DNA of 55,982 bases. Source: Deltaproteobacteria bacterium. Lineage in GTDB: Bacteria; UBA10199; DSSB01. Position 1 is the first letter of the stretch, and every line of letters starts with the position of its first letter. Positions 1 through 7,700 of this stretch are shown piece after piece. Below the pieces are notes generated by a model. The model searched no databases, was not told where the DNA came from, and worked only from the letters and a program-made list of their open reading frames with translations. The translations under genes and the position numbers were made by a program. The DNA lies in assembly GCA_024233625.1 (NCBI GenBank), contig JACKPJ010000006.1, forward strand, positions 1 through 55,982. The letters run 5' to 3'.

Positions 1-104
1 TAGCTTCATGTTATTTATCGGTTTTATAATCTGTGAGAGTTGCTTTTTAGATGAGAAATCAGAAAAAAATCACTTTTTTTGAAAAAAAGAACAAAATAAA
101 ATAT
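1..104 (-). other. window edge downstream of the FliR/SctT gene
   Basis: This AT-rich stretch lies after the stop of the FliR/SctT gene. A minus-strand ATG at positions 9-7 could begin the next gene, which in flagellar and type III loci is usually FlhB/SctU, but only three codons (Met-Lys-Leu) are visible and there is no clear ribosome binding site. A low-complexity T/A palindrome lies at about 72-89. Nothing firmer can be said. Confidence 0.25.
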
Positions 105-956
105 TCAAAAAAGGGCTTTTGCAAGGGAGTCAACAAAAAACAAAAAGTATTTCATAAAGTTAGAAAACCATACTTGCATTTGCTCATAGACGAATTGAAA
201 ACTTAAAAAAACTAAAAGAACACCCAATACACCCTTAATATTAAAACCTAGGTCAAAAACATTGACCATGGGTGCAACGCGATTGGTTAGACCCAGAATA
301 ATGTCTGCAATAAATATGGCAATCAGAACCGGTGAGGCCAATTGTAAACATATATAAAGAGTTTCCCCCGCCATCTTGATCAAAATAGTGATGAGCTGGC
401 TATCTGCAAGAGTTATCCCCGTCGGCATCTTGGGTAGTTCTATGAGAGGCATGACTTCAAAACTGTGCACGACACCCCGTATGAAGACCTGATGACCTCC
501 TAAAAGTAAAAAAGTCACAATGGCTAATTGATAGTAAAAGATTCCAAAAAGTGAAGCTTGGGACCCCATTGCCGGATTAAAAATCTGTGCATTGGCAAGT
601 TGTCTCTGGTTATCAATCATTCCCCCAGCTGCCTGCACCCCATAAAAGACCAAACCCGCAGTATAGCCTAATAAAATACCATAAAGCACTTCTTTAAGGA
701 AAAAGGTTAAAATAATTGCAGTTTCTTCTGGAAGAGGTCCTGTATAGCGACTTTCAAGTGGAGAATACAAAAAAATCAAAAAAGCAACACTGACAGCCAC
801 TCTTACCCGACCAGGAATGGGTTTTGCTCCAAGATAAGGAACAAAAGTAATCATCGTGATCATGCGGGTAAAAATCAAACCTCCAAGAATCATATAACGA
901 TATAAATCGGCATGAATTCCAAGACCGGCCAAGATTTGTTGCGCGGAATTTATCAT
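105..956 (-). CDS. fliR/sctT: type III export apparatus protein FliR/SctT
   Basis: This 283-residue integral membrane protein belongs to the FliR/SctT family, an inner-membrane export-gate component that caps the FliP/FliQ (SctR/SctS) helical assembly. It is highly hydrophobic along most of its length. Residues 111-118 read GGMIDNQR, followed by a NPxxGSQ stretch and a LGGH motif near 152-155. A G-x-IDNQR motif is typical of injectisome SctT; flagellar FliR usually has a Gly-Phe-Ser type sequence there. The C-terminal half keeps the conserved NRxAPxxNVFDLGF segment. It is the last visible gene of a minus-strand operon, 8 bases after the FliQ/SctS stop. The family is certain; the flagellar versus injectisome assignment is inference from these motifs and the neighbours. 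Confidence 0.93.
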   Translation of the reverse strand: MINSAQQILAGLGIHADLYRYMILGGLIFTRMITMITFVPYLGAKPIPGRVRVAVSVAFLIFLYSPLESRYTGPLPEETAIILTFFLKEVLYGILLGYTAGLVFYGVQAAGGMIDNQRQLANAQIFNPAMGSQASLFGIFYYQLAIVTFLLLGGHQVFIRGVVHSFEVMPLIELPKMPTGITLADSQLITILIKMAGETLYICLQLASPVLIAIFIADIILGLTNRVAPMVNVFDLGFNIKGVLGVLLVFLSFQFVYEQMQVWFSNFMKYFLFFVDSLAKALF

Positions 957-964
957 AAGTCTCG

Positions 965-1228
965 CTAACGAATATGGTAGGGAAATTGCTCAAGCAAAAG
1001 GGCCGCAAAACGCGTCAATTGCTCCATAATGGATGGCCCAAAAATAATCAAAGCGATAAAGACCCCCACTAACTTAGGAACAAAAGTCAATGATTGCTCC
1101 TGAATCTGAGTCGTCGCTTGCAAAATACTGATTGCTAAACCAATCACCAAAGCAGCTAAAACTGCTGGAGCCGAAACAATCAAAACCAGATAAAGTGCTT
1201 CTTTACCAATTTTAAGAATGTATTCCAT
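965..1228 (-). CDS. fliQ/sctS: type III export apparatus protein FliQ/SctS
   Basis: At 87 residues this is the normal size for FliQ/SctS, a two-helix inner-membrane protein of the export gate. It has two hydrophobic helices (about residues 12-37 and 50-66) joined by the hallmark ILQATTQIQEQSL loop and the following PKL. The motif is shared by flagellar and injectisome members, so this gene alone does not separate them. It starts 3 bases after the FliP/SctR stop and ends 8 bases before FliR/SctT, so the three gate subunits are clearly cotranscribed, as is nearly universal for this family. Confidence 0.94.
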   Translation of the reverse strand: MEYILKIGKEALYLVLIVSAPAVLAALVIGLAISILQATTQIQEQSLTFVPKLVGVFIALIIFGPSIMEQLTRFAALLLEQFPYHIR

Positions 1229-1231
1229 TGG

Positions 1232-2038
1232 CTAAATATATCCTTTAATTAATCCTTGTGTAATCAAAGCCCAACCATCCACTGTCACAAACAAAAGAAG
1301 TTTAAAAGGAAGAGAAACTGTAATCGGAGACAGCTGGAACATTCCTAAAGAAAGTAAAATATTGGCAACCACCATATCAATGACCAAGAATGGTAAAAAT
1401 ATCACGAAGCCAATTTGAAAGGCCTCAGAAAGTTCACTCACAATAAATGCAGGAATTAAAATCACAAAATCGTCTTTACCCACACTGTCACGATCTTCCT
1501 TTTTACGCAATTGACGCGCCAATGCATAAAAGTTTCTCTGATTTGCAACATGAGTATTTTTCTTTAAGAAATTCCTCCAGGGTTCTTTACCTTTGTTAGC
1601 CGCCTCTTCTAACATACCTAAAGTCGCTTGGGACATTAGGCCTTGATTAGAAGTCGTTTGAATGACACTTTCAGAGGCTTGATAGGTTTCGATTCCCACA
1701 GGGATCATAATATAAATCGTCAATATCATAGCAAGCCCGGTTATCACCTGGTTAGGAGGAATTTGTTGAGTCCCCATCGCATTACGAATCAGCGCCAGTA
1801 CAACAGCTATTTTGACAAAAGCCGTCCCCATCATCATCGCAATAGGTAAAAGTGCCAAGGCAAAAAGTGCAAAGATGAGAATCAATGGCTTGCTAATCGG
1901 TTGATCAAATTTTCCTTGAGCAAAGGATAAAGTCGAGCAAAGAAGCAAAACAAAACAAATGAAACCAGATAAGTAATGTGCTTTTCGAACCGATTTTAAT
2001 TTATTAAATAATTTTCTAAACAGCTGAGTCTTCTTCAT
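1232..2038 (-). CDS. fliP/sctR: type III export apparatus protein FliP/SctR with a signal peptide
   Basis: This 268-residue protein forms the core of the export gate in the inner membrane. It begins with a basic region and a hydrophobic stretch ending in SFAQG near residue 40, a likely cleavable signal peptide as in flagellar FliP. The mature part carries FVKIAVVLALIRNAMG (74-89), PPNQV (94-98), LIPAFIVSELSEAFQIGF (194-211) and NILLSLGM...SLPFKLLLF (226-250). The RNAMG, NILLSLGM and LPFKLLLFV-x-VDGW forms are closer to injectisome SctR than to textbook FliP as I recall the families. It therefore combines a FliP-style signal peptide with an SctR-like core. Its start lies inside the end of the FliO-like gene (23-base overlap), which implies translational coupling. 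Confidence 0.93.
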   Translation of the reverse strand: MKKTQLFRKLFNKLKSVRKAHYLSGFICFVLLLCSTLSFAQGKFDQPISKPLILIFALFALALLPIAMMMGTAFVKIAVVLALIRNAMGTQQIPPNQVITGLAMILTIYIMIPVGIETYQASESVIQTTSNQGLMSQATLGMLEEAANKGKEPWRNFLKKNTHVANQRNFYALARQLRKKEDRDSVGKDDFVILIPAFIVSELSEAFQIGFVIFLPFLVIDMVVANILLSLGMFQLSPITVSLPFKLLLFVTVDGWALITQGLIKGYI

Positions 2039-2603
2039 GAGTTTTTAACTCCGTAATCAATGCAACATTATGATCTGTCGAGGAAATCAAAAGACGTCGA
2101 TCTTCGACCTGCAAAACATATAAGTGCTTTTTGGCATCCAAAGGTATGCGTTCTAAAATTTTTATCTTAGATTTAGTAGGATGAAAACGCCTCCTGGAGA
2201 GCTTAGGAACAATATAATTCAATGTAACAAAAGCGAGAGCAAGCACCACAACAAGAGCAATAATCATTCTAAAAAAAGCACCCTTAAAGTTCATGGTCTC
2301 AAAGGCTTCATCTGTATCAACCTTTGGAGCTCCAACAAGCTCAAGATCTTTTTCTGCGTCTTCTTCTACGTCATTCAAATGATTTTTAACAACTTTGTTT
2401 TCAAATAGAAAATCTTCTATAGAACCATGATCTTTTGCGTCAAAGTTCGTTTCCGATGAAAAATTATCTTTTTCTCGATCTTGGAAAGTGGTTGTTTTTT
2501 CTTGTTCTATACTTTTTTCAACATCTCGAGTTTGAGCAAATAATTGAAAACAAGAAGTTAGACCTAAAAACAATACAATTAAATAAATAGAAAATTTTTT
2601 CAT
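2016..2603 (-). CDS. fliO: FliO-like export gate assembly protein
   Basis: This 195-residue protein has FliO architecture. It has an N-terminal signal sequence, an acidic extracytoplasmic stretch (about 24-105), one strong transmembrane helix (about 110-132) and a cytoplasmic beta-rich domain (about 143-187) with a KILERIPLDAKKHLYVLQV segment. FliO is a chaperone-like factor that stabilises FliP during flagellar export-gate assembly. The signal region contains LTSC at residues 15-18, which fits a lipobox, so it might be a lipoprotein; cleavage after FA at residue 23 is the alternative. FliO is normally restricted to flagella, so its presence in a locus with injectisome-like genes is unusual. 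It overlaps FliN by 4 bases and FliP by 23. Confidence 0.82.
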   Translation of the reverse strand: MKKFSIYLIVLFLGLTSCFQLFAQTRDVEKSIEQEKTTTFQDREKDNFSSETNFDAKDHGSIEDFLFENKVVKNHLNDVEEDAEKDLELVGAPKVDTDEAFETMNFKGAFFRMIIALVVVLALAFVTLNYIVPKLSRRRFHPTKSKIKILERIPLDAKKHLYVLQVEDRRLLISSTDHNVALITELKTHEEDSAV

Positions 2604-3094
2604 GAATAGATTTTAATAATTCTGATTCCAAGCTTTCCATCTACCTCGACAAGCTCGCCTTTGGCCATCAAACGTCCATTTGCAACTAAATCCACAGCTT
2701 CATTGGGAAAACGGTTGAGTTCAACAATTTCTCCTTTCTTTAAAGCCAGCAATTCACCGACGCTAATATTTTTCTTACCCATCACAGCGACCATTTGAAC
2801 AGGAAGGTCGTTGGCCAAACCAGCTGTTTGAGATTTCATACTGGTTGAAGAAACCGGAGTTGCCTTTGCAGCCAAGCCTGTTCTTGGGTTAACTCTTGCA
2901 GACCCAGCCATCTCACTTGACAGCGAATTAACTTGGTCACTTTCAGAAGCAGTTCCTTCACTAAAATCAAAAGGATCGGAACTATCATTTGCTATATTTG
3001 ATTCTGCAGAATCACTTTCAAAATCATCAAATGGATCGACTCCATCTTCCCCTAAATCAAAGTCTTCATCCAAACCGGGTTCTTTAGGATTCAT
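2600..3094 (-). CDS. fliN: FliN/SctQ C-terminal type C-ring protein
   Basis: This 164-residue protein has an acidic, low-complexity N-terminal half with repeated DPFD elements and a SPOA (surface presentation of antigens) domain in the last 70 residues. The domain contains LPVQMVAVMGKKNISVGELL and NGRLMAKGELVEVDGKLGIR. SPOA domains form the cytoplasmic ring (flagellar C-ring or injectisome sorting platform). The NGRL-x-x-KGELVEV-x-x-xLGIR ending fits both FliN and the separate C-terminal half of split SctQ proteins. Its start overlaps the stop of the FliM/SctQ gene by one base and its end overlaps FliO by 4 bases. The acidic N-terminus is longer than in most FliN and could bind the FliH/SctL stator-like protein; that is inference. 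Confidence 0.88.
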   Translation of the reverse strand: MNPKEPGLDEDFDLGEDGVDPFDDFESDSAESNIANDSSDPFDFSEGTASESDQVNSLSSEMAGSARVNPRTGLAAKATPVSSTSMKSQTAGLANDLPVQMVAVMGKKNISVGELLALKKGEIVELNRFPNEAVDLVANGRLMAKGELVEVDGKLGIRIIKIYS

Positions 3095-4038
3095 TACACA
3101 GTTCCTCCATAATAATCCAAAATTTTTAATACTAGCTTACCCTCAGCGTCTATTACTTCAGTTAAAAAACCTCCTTGAGAGGGATTATCCCCCACTCTCA
3201 AAACGGCTTTTCCCGAAATATTCCCATGGGCCGCACGCATCATACTCTCATCAAAGAGTATTACATCACCCTTTTCTAAATGCTGAATCTCAGATAGAGA
3301 TAAGCCTACTTTTCCCACCTCAGACCAAATCGATGTTTTAACATGACTCACACGGCTGAGTTGCCTTTCAAAGTCCTCATCTGAAACTCCTCTTCTATCT
3401 TGCGTAACAGGATCGGACTTTAACAACACGCCTTCTACTAATGGATGTGGAACAAAGATATTAATATAACCTCCACGATTTCCTACTGAAAGGTAAACTT
3501 TAAAAACAATACCTAACTCTTCTGCCGAGTCATTGCTAAATAACTTTGCTTCGTTGCTAAATTTGCTTAATCGTATTGTAACTTCACCCTGGGGACTCTC
3601 ATAGTCAGGCAGAGACATTAATAAACATAATAAAAAATATTCAAAAACACCCTTTTCGGTATCACTAAACACCACTTGATCCGTGATTTCGACACCCTGC
3701 ACACCAAGGAGCTGTTGAATAATATAACGACTCAACAGATAATCAAAACTCAATAAGACTTTGTGTTCAAAAGGCTCCACCAAAAGCTCCGCAACAGCAC
3801 AAGGAAGAGAAAACTTCTCGACAAAACGTGCCCGAGTTTCTTCTTCGATCATAGAAAAGCTTATTTTTACAGGACTATTCAGTTCTTTGCTGAGTTTGTC
3901 TACAAACGGTATCCGCTGATTTTTAATATCGTAGAATTGGGGATATCTTTCCAGCAACGCTTGAGTAATGGCCACCTGCCGCCTGGTCAATTTGGGAATC
4001 TTTGAAAAGTCAAAATTACGGACGATGCGTTTTTTCAT
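3094..4038 (-). CDS. fliM/sctQ: FliM/SctQ-like C-ring (sorting platform) protein
   Basis: This 314-residue protein has the position and general layout of FliM: a middle domain (about 40-220) and a C-terminal SPOA domain (about 225-310, with VGLSLSEIQHLEKGDVILFD). It starts MKKRIVRNFDF and lacks the N-terminal LSQxEIDALL motif by which FliM binds phosphorylated CheY. The divergent middle domain and the missing motif suggest a structural ring component like SctQ rather than a motor switch under chemotaxis control. It is followed at once by the FliN-like gene, and a 92-base gap with two small hairpins precedes it. FliM/SctQ family membership is well supported; the non-switching role is inference. 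Confidence 0.8.
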   Translation of the reverse strand: MKKRIVRNFDFSKIPKLTRRQVAITQALLERYPQFYDIKNQRIPFVDKLSKELNSPVKISFSMIEEETRARFVEKFSLPCAVAELLVEPFEHKVLLSFDYLLSRYIIQQLLGVQGVEITDQVVFSDTEKGVFEYFLLCLLMSLPDYESPQGEVTIRLSKFSNEAKLFSNDSAEELGIVFKVYLSVGNRGGYINIFVPHPLVEGVLLKSDPVTQDRRGVSDEDFERQLSRVSHVKTSIWSEVGKVGLSLSEIQHLEKGDVILFDESMMRAAHGNISGKAVLRVGDNPSQGGFLTEVIDAEGKLVLKILDYYGGTV

Positions 4039-4070
4039 GCCTCACTTAATCCCTTAAGATTTTTACATCT

Positions 4071-4112
4071 TTTATGACTTTCTCATAAAGCCATAAACTA
4101 ACTCAAGGTTAG
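4071..4112. repeat. two short inverted repeats between the FliK-like and FliM-like genes
   Basis: The gap between the stop of the FliK/SctP-like gene and the start of FliM contains TTTATGA-CTTTC-TCATAAA at 4071-4089 and CTAAC-TCAAG-GTTAG at 4098-4112, both perfect stems. Neither is followed by a T-tract on the minus strand, so they are not classic terminators. They may be RNA processing or attenuation elements, or chance structures in AT-rich DNA. This is where fliL normally sits in flagellar operons, and no coding trace of it is visible. Confidence 0.4.
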
Positions 4113-4130
4113 CCTGACCCTAGAGAAAAA

Positions 4131-4997
4131 TCAACTAAGTTCGACACGAATATCACGGACATCAAGATCTTTATTACCTAAAGCTTCGGCGATTTTTTCT
4201 CTTTCACCTTTAAAAGTTGACTCAACTTGTCGATTAGGGACTAAAAAGGTCACACTGATATTTCCATTTTTATCGCGAGATACCTTTAAAGTTGTTCCAT
4301 TAAAAAAATTATCCTGAAGCTCAATGCGCATCTCAGTATTCAATTCTTTATCTCGAGAAATTGTTGCCGCTTGGATAATTTGAGCCAATACCGCCGGAGG
4401 AAGCTCTTTCGGTGCCTGCATCGCTTCGAGTCCCTCGATAGATTGAGCTTGGGACGTCATCATAGGACCTGGAGCCGCAGCTTGGATTTTTTTATCAAAA
4501 GCAAGCTTCTTTGTTTTGTTATCTGCATTGACAGGAGATTTTTTAATATTTTTGACTCCTAAACCTGAATCGCCTTTTCCTTCTCCCTGACCTTCTCCTT
4601 GTTCTTTGAGAGATTTTTTACTCGCAATCCGACGATGAGTAGTTCTCCCCTGATTTTGTGTGGATTCATTCTTTTCAGAACTCGAATGTTCTTCCCTTTT
4701 TTCTTCCTTGGATTCTTGTCGGTTGCTTTGCTCTTCTCGTGGCTGCACTTCTGCCAAACGACTTTCAAAACCAGATTGTCCAGTAATTGCAGGGCTTGCA
4801 TCTTGCCCCATATTTTCTAGCAGGCGGTCAAAAGAGCTTTTTTCCTCTTTTTGCCTTGTTTGATTTTTAGATTGTGCATGAGCCTGAGCTTGTGTCGATT
4901 TTTGCAAAACTTGTGTTTTTACCTTGCGGTTCTGAGCTGCACGTATTTCTGCCTGTAATTGTTCATTTGCTTGATTGTTTACTCTGTTCTCACTCAT
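4131..4997 (-). CDS. FliK/SctP-like hook- or needle-length control protein
   Basis: This 288-residue protein is rich in Gln, Lys, Glu and Ser over its first 200 residues, with no predicted globular fold there. It ends in a compact C-terminal domain (about 220-288) with MRIELQDNFFNGTTLKVSRD and a final VRDIRVELS. This layout, a long flexible ruler and a small substrate-switch domain, is that of FliK in flagella and SctP (YscP/HrpP) in injectisomes. Its position between FliJ/SctO and FliM/SctQ is the fliK position. It overlaps the FliJ-like gene by 4 bases. FliK is usually 350-450 residues, so this one is short, nearer to SctP/HrpP lengths. The assignment rests on layout and context more than on strong sequence identity. 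Confidence 0.65.
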   Translation of the reverse strand: MSENRVNNQANEQLQAEIRAAQNRKVKTQVLQKSTQAQAHAQSKNQTRQKEEKSSFDRLLENMGQDASPAITGQSGFESRLAEVQPREEQSNRQESKEEKREEHSSSEKNESTQNQGRTTHRRIASKKSLKEQGEGQGEGKGDSGLGVKNIKKSPVNADNKTKKLAFDKKIQAAAPGPMMTSQAQSIEGLEAMQAPKELPPAVLAQIIQAATISRDKELNTEMRIELQDNFFNGTTLKVSRDKNGNISVTFLVPNRQVESTFKGEREKIAEALGNKDLDVRDIRVELS

Positions 4998-5515
4998 TGC
5001 CAGTCACCTTGTTCCTTTCTCACGCTTTTCATTTGATGGAGTACATTTCCTAACTCGTTCATCTGTTTGGTTTCTTCTTTTTCCAACTCTTTGAGCATTT
5101 TCTTTTTCCAAAGCTCTTTATGTTTTTCCATCATTTTAACTTCTTTACAGGCATTGATATAATCTCTTCTTGCCTGTGCAATTCTTTCTTCCGCTCGTTT
5201 GACTTCTTCTTTTTGCTCTTCAATTTCTTGATCTTTTTTTTCTTCTTCCTCTTGCAAACGCTGAATATAATTGAGATGCCCGTGTGATTCTGAAATTTGA
5301 CTCTCACCACTGGCAAGTTTGAGTGCCATCTCCCGACGAGCTGTCTCGCGGGTGTCAATAATCTTTTGCTTTTCCTCTTTTAGAAGCTCCAAACGTTGTT
5401 CTTCCTCTTTAAGATTCTTAAAGGCCTTTCCTAGTTCAATCTCGGCTTCGCGCTTATTTTTGAACTTAACCTTAAGCAGGGCTTCTAAACGATATTTTTC
5501 TTTTATTTTTGCCAT
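4994..5515 (-). CDS. fliJ/sctO: FliJ/SctO-like coiled-coil stalk protein
   Basis: This 173-residue protein is almost wholly charged coiled coil, with runs such as QEEEEKKDQEIEEQKEEVKR. It begins MAKIKEKYRLEALLKVK, a typical FliJ opening. FliJ/SctO sits in the central pore of the export ATPase ring and links it to the gate. It lies directly downstream of the ATPase gene (48-base gap), as in nearly all flagellar and type III loci, and overlaps the FliK/SctP-like gene by 4 bases. Coiled-coil proteins are hard to assign by sequence alone, but size, helix layout and position agree. Flagellar FliJ (about 147) and injectisome SctO (about 150) cannot be told apart here. Confidence 0.8.
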   Translation of the reverse strand: MAKIKEKYRLEALLKVKFKNKREAEIELGKAFKNLKEEEQRLELLKEEKQKIIDTRETARREMALKLASGESQISESHGHLNYIQRLQEEEEKKDQEIEEQKEEVKRAEERIAQARRDYINACKEVKMMEKHKELWKKKMLKELEKEETKQMNELGNVLHQMKSVRKEQGDWQ

Positions 5516-5563
5516 ATTCTAATTTCAAGCCTGTTCTAAACAAAAAACTTACCTTAAACTACA

Positions 5564-6922
5564 TTAGAAAAACATGGATTTCATTTCTTCAGCGGTCTCT
5601 GAGAGATGCACCTTGTCATTGACATGTTGCTTTAAAAAGCTATTTACCTCATCGATTTTTTCGATAGCATAGTCGACATTGGGATCAGAACCCGACTCAT
5701 AAGCACCAATTAAAATGAGATCTCTCTCTTTTTCGTAATTGGCAACAACTTCTCGAAGCTTACGAGCAGCCATTTCATGTTCTTCATCGACAATTGCTGA
5801 CATCACACGACTCACACTTTCGGAAATATCCACTGCAGGATAATGACCTCTGGCGGCCAGCTCTCTAGATAAAACGATGTGACCATCCAAAATCGAACGT
5901 ACTTCGTCTGCGACTGGTTCGGTCATGTCATCTCCCTCGACCAATACGGTATAAAAAGCGGTAATCGAACCTGTTGCGGAGTTACCTGTTCTTTCAAGCA
6001 ATTTAGGAAGTGTCGAAAAAACTGAAGGCGTAAAACCTTGCCTTGCCGGAGGTTCTCCCACTGCGAGGCCAATTTCACGTAAGGCACGGGCAAATCGTGT
6101 GACTGAATCCATCATTAGCATGACTTTTTTACCTTGATCTCGAAAATACTCTGCAATGGCTGTCGCCACATAGGCAGCTTTTGCACGAACCAAAGAGGGT
6201 TGATCCGAGGTTGAAACCACTACCACCGAGCGACTTAAACCCTCTTCACCTAGGTCTTTTTCAAGAAAATCACGTAGCTCTCGTCCACGCTCTCCAACTA
6301 GACAAATGACATTGATTTCAGCATCGGTATTTCTTGCTAGCATCCCCATGGTCGTACTTTTTCCTACACCTGCTGCTGCAAAGATACCGACTCTTTGTCC
6401 TTCCCCGCAGGTCAGTGTGCTATCGATGGCTTTAATGCCCAAAGAAATCGGTTGGGTAATTCTTTTTCGGGTAAGAGGGTCCGGAGGAGGAGCCATAACA
6501 GGGTACTCGGTCTCAAATTCGAGAGGGCCATTTTCTTGAGCATCCATCGGGTCGCCCAATCCATCGAGGACCCTTCCTAAAAGCTGATAACCCACTTTCA
6601 CCATGAGACAATTTCCTGTTGGAAAAACCTCATTGCCAAGTCCAATACCTTCAAGTTCACCCAAGGGCATCAGCAAAACATCACGATCTTTAAAACCCAC
6701 GACTTCTGCTTTGACCGGGTTTGTTCGGTGAAACGGATAGATATAGCAAAGTTCTCCGACACGCACGCCAGGAACAATCGCTTTAACAACCAAACCCGTC
6801 AACTCAGTAACCTTGCCTTTGATGCGGTAAGTCATCAGAGACTCGAGGTTATTATAGTAGGGCCTCAGGTTAATTTTGGGCAATTCAAAGTCATCAAAAA
6901 AATTTTCAGCGTGAATAGTCAT
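5564..6922 (-). CDS. fliI/sctN: type III export ATPase FliI/SctN
   Basis: This 452-residue protein is the hexameric export ATPase that unloads and unfolds substrates at the cytoplasmic face of the machine. It has the F1-like order: beta-barrel domain (about 30-105), Walker A AAAGVGKST (182-190), the VCLVGERGRELRDF-type segment (about 206-219), a Walker B region VMLMMDSVTRFA (267-278), and PPARQGFTPSVF followed by the GSITAFYTVLVEGDDM stretch. The VEGDDMxEPxADEVRSILDGHIVLSR wording resembles injectisome SctN closely, though some FliI share much of it. The Walker A has Ala where Gly-Ser is common before GVGKS. It is 20 bases after the FliH/SctL stop, and FliJ/SctO follows. Confidence 0.95.
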   Translation of the reverse strand: MTIHAENFFDDFELPKINLRPYYNNLESLMTYRIKGKVTELTGLVVKAIVPGVRVGELCYIYPFHRTNPVKAEVVGFKDRDVLLMPLGELEGIGLGNEVFPTGNCLMVKVGYQLLGRVLDGLGDPMDAQENGPLEFETEYPVMAPPPDPLTRKRITQPISLGIKAIDSTLTCGEGQRVGIFAAAGVGKSTTMGMLARNTDAEINVICLVGERGRELRDFLEKDLGEEGLSRSVVVVSTSDQPSLVRAKAAYVATAIAEYFRDQGKKVMLMMDSVTRFARALREIGLAVGEPPARQGFTPSVFSTLPKLLERTGNSATGSITAFYTVLVEGDDMTEPVADEVRSILDGHIVLSRELAARGHYPAVDISESVSRVMSAIVDEEHEMAARKLREVVANYEKERDLILIGAYESGSDPNVDYAIEKIDEVNSFLKQHVNDKVHLSETAEEMKSMFF

Positions 6923-6942
6923 AAATTAAAATGTGGGGAAAA

Positions 6943-7623
6943 TTATAACCCCAATGCTTTTTTTATCGCACTTAACTGGGTGTCAAGTTGCGCATCAATC
7001 GTTCCTATTTCGGTCTCAACGATGCAACCACCCTCCTGAACGTCGTCTTTTTCACGAAATACTATAGACTTACCCTCTTCAATGGATTGAAAAAATTCTT
7101 CCTCAAATTTTTTGATTTTTTTATAATCTTGGGGATTGAGACGAATAATAATTTTGTCACCAATTGCATCACTTAATGCCAAGCGAATGACATTGAGAAT
7201 GGCTTTGTCATTTTCTCGAAACTCTCGACCAATAATTTTTTTTGCAATTTCAAAAATCAGCTTAAGAATTTCTCTTTCGTTATCTTCAAATAACTTTTGA
7301 CGCAGCTCTTTAACTTTAATCAGCATTTCAGTACCTGCTGCTTGCCCTTCAGCAAATCCAAGTTCATAAGCTGCTTTCTTGGCTTTATTAGATTCTTCCT
7401 GAATTTTGGCTAAAACCTCACGAGCTTCTTGGCGAATTTTTCTCGCATCCTCACGGGCTTCTTCAATGATCTTTTGCGCCTCGCTACTTGCTTCTAAACT
7501 CTGGCGATCAACGATTCCACCTTTAGTAGAAACTGTATTAACACTCGCTGGAAACTCATTTTCTATCAAAGCTTCCAAATCGAGATTTTTTTTAAAATCA
7601 TTTCCTTTGAGGATCTTTGCCAT
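6943..7623 (-). CDS. fliH/sctL: FliH/SctL-like regulator of the export ATPase
   Basis: This 226-residue protein has a long charged coiled coil (about 45-115) and a C-terminal domain ending GGCIVETEIGTIDAQLDTQL, the typical FliH/SctL and V-ATPase E-subunit-like ending. It would hold the ATPase and link it to the SPOA ring proteins as a peripheral stalk, and hold ATPase activity down until docking. It lies directly upstream of the ATPase gene and 77 bases downstream of the FliG-like gene. Length fits both flagellar FliH (about 235) and SctL (about 210-220). The gly-cys ending with IDAQLDTQL is shared by both families. Confidence 0.9.
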   Translation of the reverse strand: MAKILKGNDFKKNLDLEALIENEFPASVNTVSTKGGIVDRQSLEASSEAQKIIEEAREDARKIRQEAREVLAKIQEESNKAKKAAYELGFAEGQAAGTEMLIKVKELRQKLFEDNEREILKLIFEIAKKIIGREFRENDKAILNVIRLALSDAIGDKIIIRLNPQDYKKIKKFEEEFFQSIEEGKSIVFREKDDVQEGGCIVETEIGTIDAQLDTQLSAIKKALGL

Positions 7624-7700
7624 TTCTTCTCAACCCTTTTCGTATGTTAATCTAAAAAAATATATTTTTCAATGAGTTAGAACAATAAAAACATTTTAAT

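Noticed and set aside
1..104. CCGATAA-like sequence on the minus strand at about 13-19 as a sigma-28 promoter
   Set aside because: The required TAAA -35 element is not at the right distance (the nearest is about 24 bases away instead of 15).
105..4038. Plain flagellar locus with no unusual feature
   Set aside because: Kept as the main alternative, but FliM without its CheY motif, no FliL, injectisome-like SctT and SctR wording and a divergent FliG argue against an ordinary flagellum.
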